Shown: positions 8,543 to 16,154, counted from the first letter of the stretch. The stretch: 64,000 nt of DNA from Paramicrobacterium humi (GCF_900105715.1 NZ_FNRY01000001.1:2170001-2234000), one strand, 5' to 3'. The notes: generated by a model from the sequence alone, not told the origin. Translations and numbers: made by a program.

Positions 8543-11107
8543 ATGACTCTTGTTCATGGCGCTCCACGCCTGCCGGTCACGGTTCTCGAACGAGAGCGGC
8601 TGCTGTGCTTTCTCGACGAGGACTCGGCGATCACCGTCGTTCGAGCATCGGCAGGTTCGGGAAAGACCGTGCTGCTCACGCAGTGGACGAGACGTGCAGC
8701 GGACGCGGGAGCGCGTGTCGTGTGGCTGGGAGCCTCGCCGGAGTCGTCGGGTCGCCTCGCATTCTGGGCCGAGCTCGGCAGGCGCTTCGCCATGCTGAGC
8801 GATGAACCGGAGTTCTCGCTGCTCGGCACGCTGTCTGAGTCGCTTTCGGCAACGCCGGACGTGTCTCCACTGCTCGGTACCCTGTTCGGACGTCTCCCGG
8901 AACAGGTAACTGTCGTCGTCGACAACGGACAAATGCTCGACGAGCAAGTGCTCCGCGATCTCGTGGACGTCGTCGCTGTCGCGCCGGCGCTGCGGGTCAT
9001 CGTCGGCACGCGCAGCCGCACTCCGCTGGCGGCACTCGAGGCCATGACGCGCGTTCCGGTCTCCCTCATCGAGGGAAGCGACCTCGCTCTGACAGCAGAC
9101 GAGACGGCGGAGCTTCTCGGCCCGGACTCCGATCTCGCCGAGACCGTGCTCTCGGCGTCTGACGGAAACGCGCTCGTCACGCACGCTCTCGTGCTGAGCC
9201 TTTCGCGCACGCCGGAGGGCGAGGGGCGGCTGAACACCGTGCTCAGCGAGGTGCGGAACGCGCTGGGCGGCTCTCTGCTCGGCTCGATCTCTCGTCTCGA
9301 GGACGAACGGTTCTTCGACTTCGTTCTTCGCATCGCGCGGTCCTCGGGGGTGACCCTTGAGCTGGCTCGCGAGTTGACCGGTTGCGATGACTCCGATGCG
9401 CTGCTGGTTCGCGTGGAAGAGAGCGGGCTCGGGCTGTGGACGCGCACCGCGAAGGGTGAGCTGTTCACGCTGACGACGCTCGTGCGTGAGGCGCTCGCGG
9501 CCGAGCATGAGCGCCGCCTCCCGGCCGAAGGCAAGCACCTCGACGCGATCATCGCCCGTTGGGAGCTCCGAACGGGAAAACCGCTCGAAGCGCTCGCGCG
9601 AGCAATCAGCATCGGCGACTACGATCTCGTCGCCCTCGTCATCAAGAGCGCGTGGTACCGGTTCGTGTCGGAGCACAAGCTCGCCGTCAGCGAGCTGCTG
9701 TCGCGGATTCCGCTGACCACTCTCATGCGACGTCCGCTCGTCGCGATGCTTCTCGCCCTCATCTACAACCAGTCGCCGAATCATCGACTCAAGGCCGTCG
9801 AGTTCTTCGGGCTCGCGGTCGCGGCGTCGAGACTCATGCGCAACACGCCTCCCGCCGATGCGGCGCTGCTGCGGGGCATGGAGTCCGCCGCGCTGCGTGT
9901 AATCGGTCAATCGCAGCGTGCTGCAGCCGCAGCAGAACGAACGACCGTGCTCCTTGGCGGTCTGGACGTCTCGTCTCGCGAGGAGCTCGGCACGCTCCTG
10001 CCAGTACTCGGCAACCATGCTGGAGTGAGCCTGCTTCACGCCGGGCGTACAACGGAGGCGCGCGAACTCTTCAAGGCGGCGCTCGCCGACGCCGACCTGC
10101 TCGGAACGCATTTCCGGTTCCAGCCACTGGCGAACCTCGCCGGGCTCGACGCGATTCTGGGAAACATCGTCGAGGCGAGATCGACCGTGAGCGTCGCACG
10201 TACAGCCACGTGGCCAGCACGCTGGAAGGACGGCTACGCCGGTGCGTTCTACCGCGTCGCGGAGGCGATCCTCGCGCTGGAGCTCGGCGACCCTGCAGCG
10301 GCATCGGAGCACTTACGGCTGCTCGACCCGCATCTGTCCACCATTGAGCACTGGCCCGCCATCGCGTACCTTCACGGGTTCGTCGCTCTCGCGTCCGGGG
10401 AGCCCGTGCTCGGCCTCGAGAAGCTCGCGCGGACGAGGGAGTGGCACGCGGCACGACCGACGACGTTCATGCACAGCGCGCTTACATCGATCGAATCGCA
10501 ATTGCACTTGGCCGTCGGCGATGTCGCCGCTTCAGCACGTCTTCTGCGCGGCTCAAGTGGGGGACCGGTGCTCGCCCTCGCGCGCGCCCGCCATGCTCTC
10601 GTTGTCGGCGAGGTCCGCGTCGTTGCGGCGCAGCTCGCACAGGCCGCCTCCGCCGGGCTGTCGTCCGATCGCCTGCGCGCCGAGCACGCCGTCCTCGAAC
10701 TCGCGCTGCTGCTGCGCGAGGGACGGGACTCGGGGCACCAGGCGCAAGCCGCGCTCGCACTGCTGACCGCGCGGGAGCTGCGCATGCCGCTCCTGCAGGT
10801 ACCCGCGGAGGACCTCCTGGCGATCACGGCGCTCGCCGACCGGATGGGCGGTCGCACCGCGGAGTTCATCGCGGAGGCTCCGCTGCCGACGGGACTGCGC
10901 ATGCTTGCGGAGGTGCCGACGCTGACCCCGCGCGAGCTGGTGATCCTCGAGCAGCTTGCGACGCAGCGCACGCTCCCCGAGATCGCGGCGCAGCTCGTCG
11001 TCTCGCGCAACACGATCAAGGCGCAGTCGCGCTCGCTGTACCGCAAACTCGGCGTAGGCAGCCGCGACGACGCCGTCGCCGAGGCGCGCCGGCACGGGCT
11101 TCTCTGA
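8543..11107 (+). CDS. Large LuxR-type transcriptional regulator (MalT-like, STAND ATPase)
   Basis: About 854 aa. Walker A motif A-S-A-G-S-G-K-T at residues 35-42, a Walker B-like V-V-V-D-N near residue 130, a long helical repeat region, and a C-terminal LuxR helix-turn-helix beginning L-T-P-R-E-L-V and containing S-R-N-T-I-K and Y-R-K-L-G-V. This is the MalT-like architecture: nucleotide-binding sensor, TPR-like ligand domain, DNA-binding tail. The start ATG 8543 is preferred over GTG 8501 because GAAAGG sits upstream and family homology begins there. The inducer and target genes are not evident from the neighbours. The candidate small RNA lies just upstream. Confidence 0.85.
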   Translation: MTLVHGAPRLPVTVLERERLLCFLDEDSAITVVRASAGSGKTVLLTQWTRRAADAGARVVWLGASPESSGRLAFWAELGRRFAMLSDEPEFSLLGTLSESLSATPDVSPLLGTLFGRLPEQVTVVVDNGQMLDEQVLRDLVDVVAVAPALRVIVGTRSRTPLAALEAMTRVPVSLIEGSDLALTADETAELLGPDSDLAETVLSASDGNALVTHALVLSLSRTPEGEGRLNTVLSEVRNALGGSLLGSISRLEDERFFDFVLRIARSSGVTLELARELTGCDDSDALLVRVEESGLGLWTRTAKGELFTLTTLVREALAAEHERRLPAEGKHLDAIIARWELRTGKPLEALARAISIGDYDLVALVIKSAWYRFVSEHKLAVSELLSRIPLTTLMRRPLVAMLLALIYNQSPNHRLKAVEFFGLAVAASRLMRNTPPADAALLRGMESAALRVIGQSQRAAAAAERTTVLLGGLDVSSREELGTLLPVLGNHAGVSLLHAGRTTEARELFKAALADADLLGTHFRFQPLANLAGLDAILGNIVEARSTVSVARTATWPARWKDGYAGAFYRVAEAILALELGDPAAASEHLRLLDPHLSTIEHWPAIAYLHGFVALASGEPVLGLEKLARTREWHAARPTTFMHSALTSIESQLHLAVGDVAASARLLRGSSGGPVLALARARHALVVGEVRVVAAQLAQAASAGLSSDRLRAEHAVLELALLLREGRDSGHQAQAALALLTARELRMPLLQVPAEDLLAITALADRMGGRTAEFIAEAPLPTGLRMLAEVPTLTPRELVILEQLATQRTLPEIAAQLVVSRNTIKAQSRSLYRKLGVGSRDDAVAEARRHGLL

Positions 11108-11159
11108 CCCTCCGCACGCGCCTCGCGCCAGCGGCATCCGACCCTCACAAAGATCGATC

Positions 11160-11188
11160 TTGACCGGGCGGTCAACCAAGCTTAACGT
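11160..11188 (+). promoter_or_regulatory. Promoter with TetR-type palindromic operator
   Basis: TTGACC-GGGC-GGTCAA (11160-11175) is a perfect 6-bp inverted repeat typical of TetR-family operators. Its left half can serve as the -35 (TTGACC), 17 bp before a -10-like TAACGT (11183-11188). It controls the SPW-repeat protein and the downstream TetR gene, so autoregulation by that TetR protein is the likely reading (inferred). Confidence 0.6.
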
Positions 11189-11241
11189 AGGAAGTGACCC
11201 CCGGAAGTCGGGAGCCTTCTCACCAGAAGGAGTTGAGTTCG

Positions 11242-11610
11242 ATGAAACGGTGGACACGATGGCAGGACTGGGTGGCAGTGGCCGCAGGCCTCTACGCAGC
11301 GCTCGCCACCATTTGGACGGTGGGCACGGCAGCATCCATCACACTGATGATCGTGCTCGGCGTGCTCATGATCATCGCAGGCGTCTGGAGCGTTGCGGTT
11401 CCGAAGCTCGTCTCGATGGAGTGGATCGTCGCCGTGCTCGGCGCGCTGCTGTTCATCTCCCCGTGGGTCGCGCAGTACGCCACGCACATGGGCGCCGCGT
11501 GGACCTCGTGGATCTGCGGCGGCGTCGGCGTGGTGACGGGCCTATGGGCTCTCGCGCCGGCCATGCGCATGAACCACACCACCCACGGTGGCACCCAGAT
11601 GGCGCACTGA
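11242..11610 (+). CDS. SPW-repeat membrane protein
   Basis: 122 aa with four transmembrane helices. The S-P-W triplet in the loop before helix 3 and the repeated W-x-x-x-x-x-G pattern match the SPW repeat family, small integral membrane proteins of unknown function. Start ATG 11242 has AGAAGGAG about 10 bp upstream, so earlier in-frame codons are not needed. The His-rich C-terminus (N-H-T-T-H-G-G) is hydrophilic. It is the first gene behind the palindromic promoter at 11160 and is followed by a TetR regulator, so the pair looks like a small self-regulated envelope-stress or export unit, though no function is proven. Confidence 0.75.
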   Translation: MKRWTRWQDWVAVAAGLYAALATIWTVGTAASITLMIVLGVLMIIAGVWSVAVPKLVSMEWIVAVLGALLFISPWVAQYATHMGAAWTSWICGGVGVVTGLWALAPAMRMNHTTHGGTQMAH

Positions 11611-11725
11611 TCGGGCGCGCTCGGCACCGAACCGGCCATGGCGTGCCAGGCGACGACTTCTCGCCGCCCCGCACGCCAGGGTCGGCGCGCTCGGGCGTGC
11701 GCTCACGCGCGGGCGGGAGTCTGAC

Positions 11726-12430
11726 ATGACGGAGCCGATCGCACACCGCGGCCACCTGGCCGCGGGGAAACGCCGGGGGAGCAGCGCGCGTGCCGTCGCT
11801 GCAGCCCGGTCGGATGCCGCTTCGAGCGCCATTACCCGGTCGGATGCCGCTTCCGGCGACGCGGTCTTGGATGCGCGCACGCGCATCCTCGACGCCGCCG
11901 AGCGCCTCTTCGCCCTGCGCGGGTTCGACGCGACAGCCACGTCGCTCATCGCGAAGACCGCCGCCGTGCCGAAGGGGCTGCTGTTCTACTACTTCCCCGC
12001 GAAGGTCGACATTCTCTCGACCCTGCTCGGCGAACGCCTGGGCGGCGGCGGCATCGAGCCGGGCCCCCTCGTCGTGCCGGGCAACCCCGTGCTCGCGCTG
12101 TTGAACGTGAGCGACACCTTGTTCAAGGCGCAGGCGGAATCCGACGTGCTGCGGGTGATCGTGTGGCGGGAGGAGCAGACGCACCCCGAGGTGCGCTCGG
12201 CGCTCAGCCGATATCGCCACGCCCTGCACGACACGATCGAGCAAGTGCTCGCCGGAAGCCTCGCCTCGCCTGTCGCCTCGCGCGCGCTGCGCGCGGCCGC
12301 GACGGCGTGGGGCGCGATTGTGACGGCCCGCCCGCTCGAGGGGGAGCCGTCGGGGGCCTTGCATGCGGCCGAGAACCTGCGCTCGGTCGCCGAGCTCATC
12401 TGCTCGGGGCTGCGCGAGGCCGCCGCCTGA
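11726..12430 (+). CDS. TetR/AcrR family transcriptional regulator
   Basis: About 234 aa. After a ~50-residue Ala/Ser/Arg-rich tail comes a standard TetR HTH domain (R-I-L-D-A-A-E-R-L-F then L-L-F-Y-Y-F-P-A-K near residues 52-98) and a helical ligand-binding domain. Start ATG 11726 follows a gap of ~115 bp after the SPW gene; the frame is open upstream without domain content. The N-terminal tail contains a 30-bp tandem unit (11805-11853) encoding R-S-D-A-A-S twice, each copy holding the GGATGCCGC word common in this genome. It probably represses from the palindrome at 11160. Confidence 0.8.
   Translation: MTEPIAHRGHLAAGKRRGSSARAVAAARSDAASSAITRSDAASGDAVLDARTRILDAAERLFALRGFDATATSLIAKTAAVPKGLLFYYFPAKVDILSTLLGERLGGGGIEPGPLVVPGNPVLALLNVSDTLFKAQAESDVLRVIVWREEQTHPEVRSALSRYRHALHDTIEQVLAGSLASPVASRALRAAATAWGAIVTARPLEGEPSGALHAAENLRSVAELICSGLREAAA
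11805..11853 (+). repeat. 19-bp direct repeat, 30-bp period, inside the TetR gene
   Basis: CCCGGTCGGATGCCGCTTC occurs at 11805-11823 and 11835-11853. The spacing is exactly ten codons, so the reading frame is kept and the unstructured N-terminal tail is lengthened. Confidence 0.85.
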
Positions 12431-12441
12431 CGAAGAGGGCT

Positions 12442-12470
12442 CTTGCCAACGCATTGGGTTGGCAAGTCTT
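12442..12470 (+). terminator. Hairpin terminator after the TetR gene
   Basis: Perfect 9-bp arms CTTGCCAAC/GTTGGCAAG (12442-12450 and 12458-12466) with a 7-nt loop, followed by TCTT. It separates the TetR gene from the Phd/RelE module. Confidence 0.6.
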
Positions 12471-12471
12471 A

Positions 12472-12516
12472 AATAAGTACTTGTTTTGGTCTGGGTTGTC
12501 GGTCTAAAATAAGTGC
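12472..12516 (+). promoter_or_regulatory. Promoter and repeat elements of the Phd/RelE module
   Basis: -35 TTGTTT (12481-12486), 18-bp spacer, -10 TAAAAT (12505-12510), then ATG 12517 six bases later, implying a leaderless message. A repeated AATAAGTRC element (12472-12480 and 12508-12516) brackets the promoter and may be the autoregulatory operator typical of type II TA loci. The segment is clearly AT-richer than its surroundings. Confidence 0.55.
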
Positions 12517-12798
12517 ATGTCGATGACCGTGCACACCACCAGCGATGCTCGAAGCGGGCTCAATTCGGTGCTGAAGCGCTTTCGTGAGAAAGGCATCACG
12601 GCTGAGCCTCTCGTTTTTGGAAGTCATCGGAAGCCCGAAGCGGTTGTTGTGCCGTTTGAGCTCTTTGAACGGCTCCTTCCGGCTTTGGAAGAGGTTCTGC
12701 TTGCGGACAAGGTGCGCGAGCGACTGGACGACCCGAGGCCGAGCGAGTCCTTCGACGATGTCGCTCGAGCTGTCGGTATCGATCCGGGCTCGTTCTGA
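12517..12798 (+). CDS. Phd/YefM-type antitoxin
   Basis: 93 aa. The N-terminal pattern (two Thr residues, then a helix containing L-N-S-V-L-K-R-F and G-I-T-A-E-P-L-V-F-G) and the following K-P-E-A-V-V-V-P-F-E-L-F segment match the Phd/YefM DNA-binding fold, in which the N-terminal half binds the operator and the C-terminal half wraps the toxin. ATG 12517 lies six bases past the -10 box; a second ATG at 12523 is possible. The stop is immediately followed by the toxin ATG with no gap. Expected role: neutralises the RelE-like ribonuclease and represses the operon. Confidence 0.8.
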   Translation: MSMTVHTTSDARSGLNSVLKRFREKGITAEPLVFGSHRKPEAVVVPFELFERLLPALEEVLLADKVRERLDDPRPSESFDDVARAVGIDPGSF

Positions 12799-13140
12799 AT
12801 GTCCCCCAAGCCTCGATTTCGACCAGGCGTAGCGGACGACATCAACGCGCTGCCGACCGAGAATCTGAGGCGTCGTGCTCTCGTGATCGCGCTCGATGTT
12901 GCAAATGGCCGGCTGCGGGGTTTGCCTCTCGGCAATCATCGTGCCACTGGTGACCTCACGGACTGCTTCAAGGTCTACTTCGATGTCCGTGATGGTCCGC
13001 CGCGCTACCGTCTTGTCTACCGCGTGCTCGAGAGTGGCGGGATCGAAGTATCGCTCGTGGAAGTGGTTGCAGTCGGCCGCCGTGCCTCGATGGCAGTTTA
13101 TGCCGAAGCTGCGCGGAGGTTAGGTCGGCTTGACGAGTGA
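12799..13140 (+). CDS. RelE/ParE-superfamily toxin
   Basis: 113 aa. Features of the RelE fold: L-P-x-x-x-L-R-x-R-A-L near the N-terminus, a central strand with D-L-T-D-C-F-K-V-Y-F-D, then P-x-Y-R-L-V-Y-R and V-V-A-V-G-R-R near the C-terminus. The R-L-V-Y-R and G-R-R pieces fit the basic residues used to bind mRNA or the ribosome. The start codon directly abuts the Phd stop. Expected activity: ribosome-dependent mRNA cleavage (by family; a ParE-like gyrase poison cannot be ruled out). Confidence 0.75.
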   Translation: MSPKPRFRPGVADDINALPTENLRRRALVIALDVANGRLRGLPLGNHRATGDLTDCFKVYFDVRDGPPRYRLVYRVLESGGIEVSLVEVVAVGRRASMAVYAEAARRLGRLDE

Positions 13141-13240
13141 CGGCGCCGTGCTCGCTGCGGAAGCGACGTGCCGGCTATTGCATCGTGATGCGTAACCTGC
13201 AGCACCGCGCCCAGCGGCATCCGACCGCTCTTTTGTGGGT

Positions 13241-13498
13241 CTACGCGCAGAGTGCCGTGCTGTCGACGCGGGCGTCGATCTCGTCTGCCCGGGTGGACGC
13301 GCGGTCGTCGGCGTTGCTGAGCCGGTGCGCGCGGGCGACGATCGACGTCGCGGCGCTGAGCCCCAGGATCAGATCGACGGGCTCGGTCACGACGCCCTTC
13401 TCGGTGATCACGTCGGCGGGCAGCTCGGCCAGCGCCACGCGCTCGGCGAGGGAGTGCCGCAGCACCGGCTCCGCCTCCGCATAAGCCGCGCCGTTCAA
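13241..13498 (-). pseudogene. Decayed partial copy of the phosphatase-like gene at 14206
   Basis: This minus-strand frame encodes a shortened version of the protein at 14206-14673: V-L-R-H-S-L-A-E-R-V-A-L through L-I-L-G-L-S-A-A is nearly identical, then 57 codons are missing in frame, and the match resumes at V-A-R-A-H-R-L-S-N-A-D-D. The true start region is also gone (only a TTG is available). Flanking DNA downstream of the gene is duplicated too. It is a non-functional segmental duplicate carrying an internal deletion of about 171 bp. Confidence 0.8.
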
Positions 13499-13596
13499 CT
13501 CTGAAGCTAACCCGTTCGCTGAGCATGATGCAGGGATCCGGCATCGACTTCGACGGGCTCTGGTTAGCCAGGAACATTCGTATTACGATTATTGGC

Positions 13597-13857
13597 ATGG
13601 AGCGACGAATGGGCGGCCGGGAAGTTTCAGAGGCAGAGGTCGATCAGTGGGTCGAGGAGGCGGAGGCAGGGTACGCCCCCGAGACTCTCAAGACGCGCAT
13701 GGGGCGTCCTGCCCGAGGCGCCGAAGCATCTCGCGTCATACCGGTGCGACTTACTGACGAGGAACTCGAGGCGATCATGGCACGAGCCAAGCGCGAGAAC
13801 TTGAACCGGTCAGAAGCGATTCGTGCCGCGCTCAAGAGCTGGGCTCACGCAGCTTGA
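13597..13857 (+). CDS. Ribbon-helix-helix (CopG-like) antitoxin
   Basis: 86 aa from ATG 13597, which lies seven bases after a -10 TACGAT (13584-13589), implying a leaderless start; an upstream in-frame ATG at 13525 is less likely. The C-terminal part I-P-V-R-L-T-D-E-E-L-E-A-I followed by R-E-N-L-N-R-S-E-A-I-R-A-A-L matches a ribbon-helix-helix DNA-binding domain, here unusually at the C-terminus. The N-terminal Glu-rich helix may contact the toxin. The stop overlaps the start of the partner gene (TTGA). Likely represses its own operon and neutralises the product of the next gene. Confidence 0.7.
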   Translation: MERRMGGREVSEAEVDQWVEEAEAGYAPETLKTRMGRPARGAEASRVIPVRLTDEELEAIMARAKRENLNRSEAIRAALKSWAHAA

Positions 13858-14093
13858 TCGTTCGCAGCTCCGCGCGGAAGCACGGCATCAGTGAGGATGA
13901 CGGGATCGAAGCTGCTACATGGCCGCTCGTCTCTGTTCCCCTCGACGACGAAGACCCATGTCGCTTCCTTCGCCTCGGGTTCGATACCCATGGGCGGCTG
14001 CTGGAGTTGGTCGTGTTGGTCTGGGATGACGGAACCGAAGAGCTTATTCACGCGATGAAGTGCCGCCCTCAGTATCTCGGTATGGTCGACTGA
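13854..14093 (+). CDS. Small toxin-like partner of the RHH antitoxin
   Basis: 79 aa with a TTG start overlapping the antitoxin stop. It contains R-S-S-A-R-K-H-G-I-S-E-D-D, then R-F-L-R-L-G-F-D and L-E-L-V-V-L-V-W-D-D-G-T-E-E-L-I-H-A-M-K-C-R-P. This layout (K-H-G-I motif, two beta hairpins, I-H-A-M-K-x-R-P end) recurs in small actinobacterial proteins encoded after RHH proteins and resembles BrnT/RelE-like compact toxins. The catalytic mechanism is not known from sequence. The call rests on size, coupling to an RHH protein and the conserved terminal motif. Confidence 0.6.
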   Translation: MIVRSSARKHGISEDDGIEAATWPLVSVPLDDEDPCRFLRLGFDTHGRLLELVVLVWDDGTEELIHAMKCRPQYLGMVD

Positions 14094-14205
14094 GTCCCAG
14101 CCGCGGATCTCATCTGCTCGGGCCCGCGCAAGGCGCCGGCCGCCTGACGGAGTCACCACGCGAAGCACCGCGCCTCGCGGCATCCAGCCCGCTCTTTCTC
14201 GAGGT

Positions 14206-14673
14206 CTACGCGCAGAGTGCCGTGATGATGCTGTCGACCCGGGCGTCGATCTCGTCCGTCCGGGTGGAGGCGCGGTCGTCGGCGTTGCTGAGCCGGTGCG
14301 CGCGGGCGACGATGTCTCGGAGCGCCTCGACCGTCGGGGGAGCGCCGGAGGGGAAGGGCCGCACGTCGGTGACGAGCCAGTGCGGGTCGATCGCCTCCGC
14401 GTCCGAGATCGCGAGGGCGTCGGCGAACTCGCCGAGCGTGAACGCGACGGTCGCGCCCTCGGGCAGCAGGCGCACCGCGCGGTCGACGTCGGCGGCGCTG
14501 AGCCCCAGGATCAGATCGACCGGCTCGGTGATGACGCCCTTCTCGGTGATGACGTCGGCGGGCAGCTCGGCCAGCGCCACGCGCTCGATGAGGGAGTGCC
14601 GCAGCACCGACTCCGCCTCACGGTCACTGCTGTACACGAGAATGCGGAACACCATCTGGCGTTCGTCGGTCAT
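14206..14673 (-). CDS. Low-molecular-weight phosphatase-like protein lacking the catalytic loop
   Basis: 155 aa; start ATG 14673 is preferred because AAGGAGG lies about 8 bp upstream. The order of elements follows the LMW protein tyrosine phosphatase / ArsC fold: I-L-V near residue 11, a helix A-E-S-V-L-R, a strand with D-L-I-L-G-L, then R-L-L-P-E-G-A and F-T-L-G-E-F-A. The P-loop that should read C-x5-R-S/T is missing: the strand runs I-L-V-Y-S-S-D-R-E-A-E. Without the nucleophilic cysteine it should be catalytically dead, perhaps a binding or regulatory protein or a gene in decay. A shorter duplicate lies at 13241. Confidence 0.55.
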   Translation of the reverse strand: MTDERQMVFRILVYSSDREAESVLRHSLIERVALAELPADVITEKGVITEPVDLILGLSAADVDRAVRLLPEGATVAFTLGEFADALAISDAEAIDPHWLVTDVRPFPSGAPPTVEALRDIVARAHRLSNADDRASTRTDEIDARVDSIITALCA

Positions 14674-14833
14674 GAGGTCCGCCTCCTTCCGGGCGCGCGC
14701 CCGGTTGCCGTGGCTGCCACTGTAGTTCACCGCCGCCCGGTGCGTCCATCGATTCGCCTCGCCACCGAACCTTCAATGCGTTCTAGAGAGTCGGTCAATA
14801 TTAAGTAGCACTACCGAAGACGTATTCGATACC

Positions 14834-15529
14834 ATGCCACTCATGGACATCTTCACGCGACTCGATCACGCGGTGCACAAGGTCAGCCGCGTCCAGGCAC
14901 AGGCCGAGGCGACCGCCGTGCGCGGACTCGGCCCCTCCCGCGCGCCGCGCCGCCGACAGGTCATCGGCAACGTCACCGCGCTCGTGCAGCAGCTTCCCGA
15001 CGACGCCGTAGCGCAGCTGCTGTGGCAGGCAGGGGAGGTGCGCCGCTCCGCCGACGCCCTCATCGCCGTCGCCGCGGCCGAGATCCGCTCCCGCGCCGAC
15101 GCGCGCCTCGACGTGCCCGCGCTCGCCGGCATCTCCGATGCCGAGGCCGAGCGTCTCGCCGCTGTCGGCGCCATGGTCGCCGAGTCCGAGGCCGCCATCG
15201 ACGCGCGCGACGTGGTCGAGGCCACCGACCTCGAGGTGCCGATCGACATGCCCTGGTGGCATCCCATCGCCATCGCCGTCGTCGAGGGGCGACTGAGCGC
15301 CGCCTCCGCCGCCTCTGCCCGCGAAGGTCTCGGCGAACCCGGGGCGCACGTGACCGAGCAGGCGTTGTCGGATGCCGCCGAGCGACTCGTCTGCTCCCTC
15401 ACCGCGGCCGCGCCCGACGCCGCCGCCGAGGCCGCGCGCCGTGAGCGAGCCGCGCTCGAGGGCGCTCTGCTGCTCCTCCCGGAGCCCACCGTCGCCGACG
15501 CGGATCACGCCCGCCGTGGTCATGGGTAG
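14834..15529 (+). CDS. DUF222 protein lacking the HNH domain (truncated family member)
   Basis: 231 aa. The sequence has the helical, Ala-rich DUF222 pattern, with A-D-A-R-L-D-V-P-A-L-A-G-I-S and several A-x-x-L-V repeats, but stops before any HNH nuclease motif; the full-length relative at 42442-43944 is ~500 aa. It ends in R-R-G-H-G, 39 bp before tRNA-Pro. Either it is a 3'-truncated remnant, cut when DNA next to the tRNA was lost or replaced, or a stand-alone DUF222 protein. The start is ATG 14834 or 14843, after an AT-rich stretch. GC and codon use are typical of the host. Confidence 0.6.
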   Translation: MPLMDIFTRLDHAVHKVSRVQAQAEATAVRGLGPSRAPRRRQVIGNVTALVQQLPDDAVAQLLWQAGEVRRSADALIAVAAAEIRSRADARLDVPALAGISDAEAERLAAVGAMVAESEAAIDARDVVEATDLEVPIDMPWWHPIAIAVVEGRLSAASAASAREGLGEPGAHVTEQALSDAAERLVCSLTAAAPDAAAEAARRERAALEGALLLLPEPTVADADHARRGHG

Positions 15530-15568
15530 CCCAATTATGAGCTATTCTTGTTGAGGCCTTACGGCCAT

Positions 15569-15642
15569 CGGGGTGTGGCGCAGCTTGGTAGCGCACGTCG
15601 TTCGGGACGACGGGGCCGCAGGTTCAAATCCTGTCACCCCGA
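15569..15642 (+). tRNA. tRNA-Pro (anticodon CGG)
   Basis: Cloverleaf fits throughout: acceptor CGGGGTG/CACCCCG, D-arm GCGC/GCGC, anticodon stem CGTCG/CGACG with loop TTCGGGA (anticodon CGG, reading CCG), T-arm GCAGG/CCTGT with TTCAAAT loop. CCA is not encoded. A strong terminator follows within 8 bp. Confidence 0.95.
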
Positions 15643-15649
15643 CTAAACC

Positions 15650-15685
15650 AAAAATCGCGGAAGTCGATCGACTTCCGCGATTTTT
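15650..15685. terminator. Strong bidirectional terminator after tRNA-Pro
   Basis: Perfect palindrome: AAAAATCGCGGAAGTC, a GATC centre, then GACTTCCGCGATTTTT. The 16-bp arms flanked by A5 and T5 make it an efficient intrinsic terminator in both directions. Confidence 0.95.
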
Positions 15686-15852
15686 GCGCTTCTTGGCGTG
15701 AGCAGCGCAGGTATCTCAAAGCGACGCTTGCGTACCTACGACTTCTCTTCTCCGTCTCCGGTGGAATTGCCGGACCACTCTCAGGCATCCTGCAAGCGTG
15801 TCAGGGCGATGTCAGTCCCGTCGCGCAGAATTGGGAACGAGTCGGAGGCGAG

Positions 15853-16026
15853 ATGGCACCGGTTGAGGTACGAGCAATCCAAGTGGAAGCCGCGATTCAC
15901 AGTATCGAGCTTGAAGGCTCAAACGTGACGAGCGAAACGCGCGCCGATGCTGACTCGTACGTCGCTGGAACTATCAACTCCGATGAACTCGTTGAGCGAG
16001 TCCGCGCCCGGTATGGCCTCTCCTAA
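15853..16026 (+). CDS. VbhA-like Fic antitoxin, no adjacent toxin
   Basis: 57 aa, too short for most gene callers. A GGAGGCGAG ribosome binding site directly precedes ATG 15853. The core A-I-H-S-I-E-L-E-G holds the S-x-x-x-E-G inhibitory helix motif of Fic antitoxins (the Glu reaches into the Fic ATP site), and the tail Y-V-A-G-T-I-N-S-D-E-L-V followed by R-V-R-A-R-Y-G matches the C-terminal part of the VbhA domain. A Fic toxin (H-P-F-x-D/E-G-N) should follow but none is present, so it is an orphan. The frame is also open upstream to about 15685, so a longer protein cannot be excluded. Confidence 0.6.
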   Translation: MAPVEVRAIQVEAAIHSIELEGSNVTSETRADADSYVAGTINSDELVERVRARYGLS

Positions 16027-16154
16027 TAGCTGATCCTCATCTGGTTGCAGGGACTGACGTCTGACGGGTGCTTGCCGCGCAGTGCGGATCCCGCTCCGGT
16101 ACGGTGCGCTTCCCCGCCGCACCAACGACGCTGACGGCGGGATACCGACGGGCG

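Larger units (their letters stand above)
13200..14640. repeat. Direct duplication flanking a small TA module
   Basis: Left copy about 13200-13480 and right copy about 14163-14632, in the same orientation. Both share the flank beginning AGCACCGCGCC, a GGCATCC word, then GTCTACGCGCAGAGTGCCGTG, then the phosphatase-like coding sequence. The left copy lacks about 170 bp corresponding to 14314-14483. The duplicated flanks enclose the RHH/toxin genes. Confidence 0.8.
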
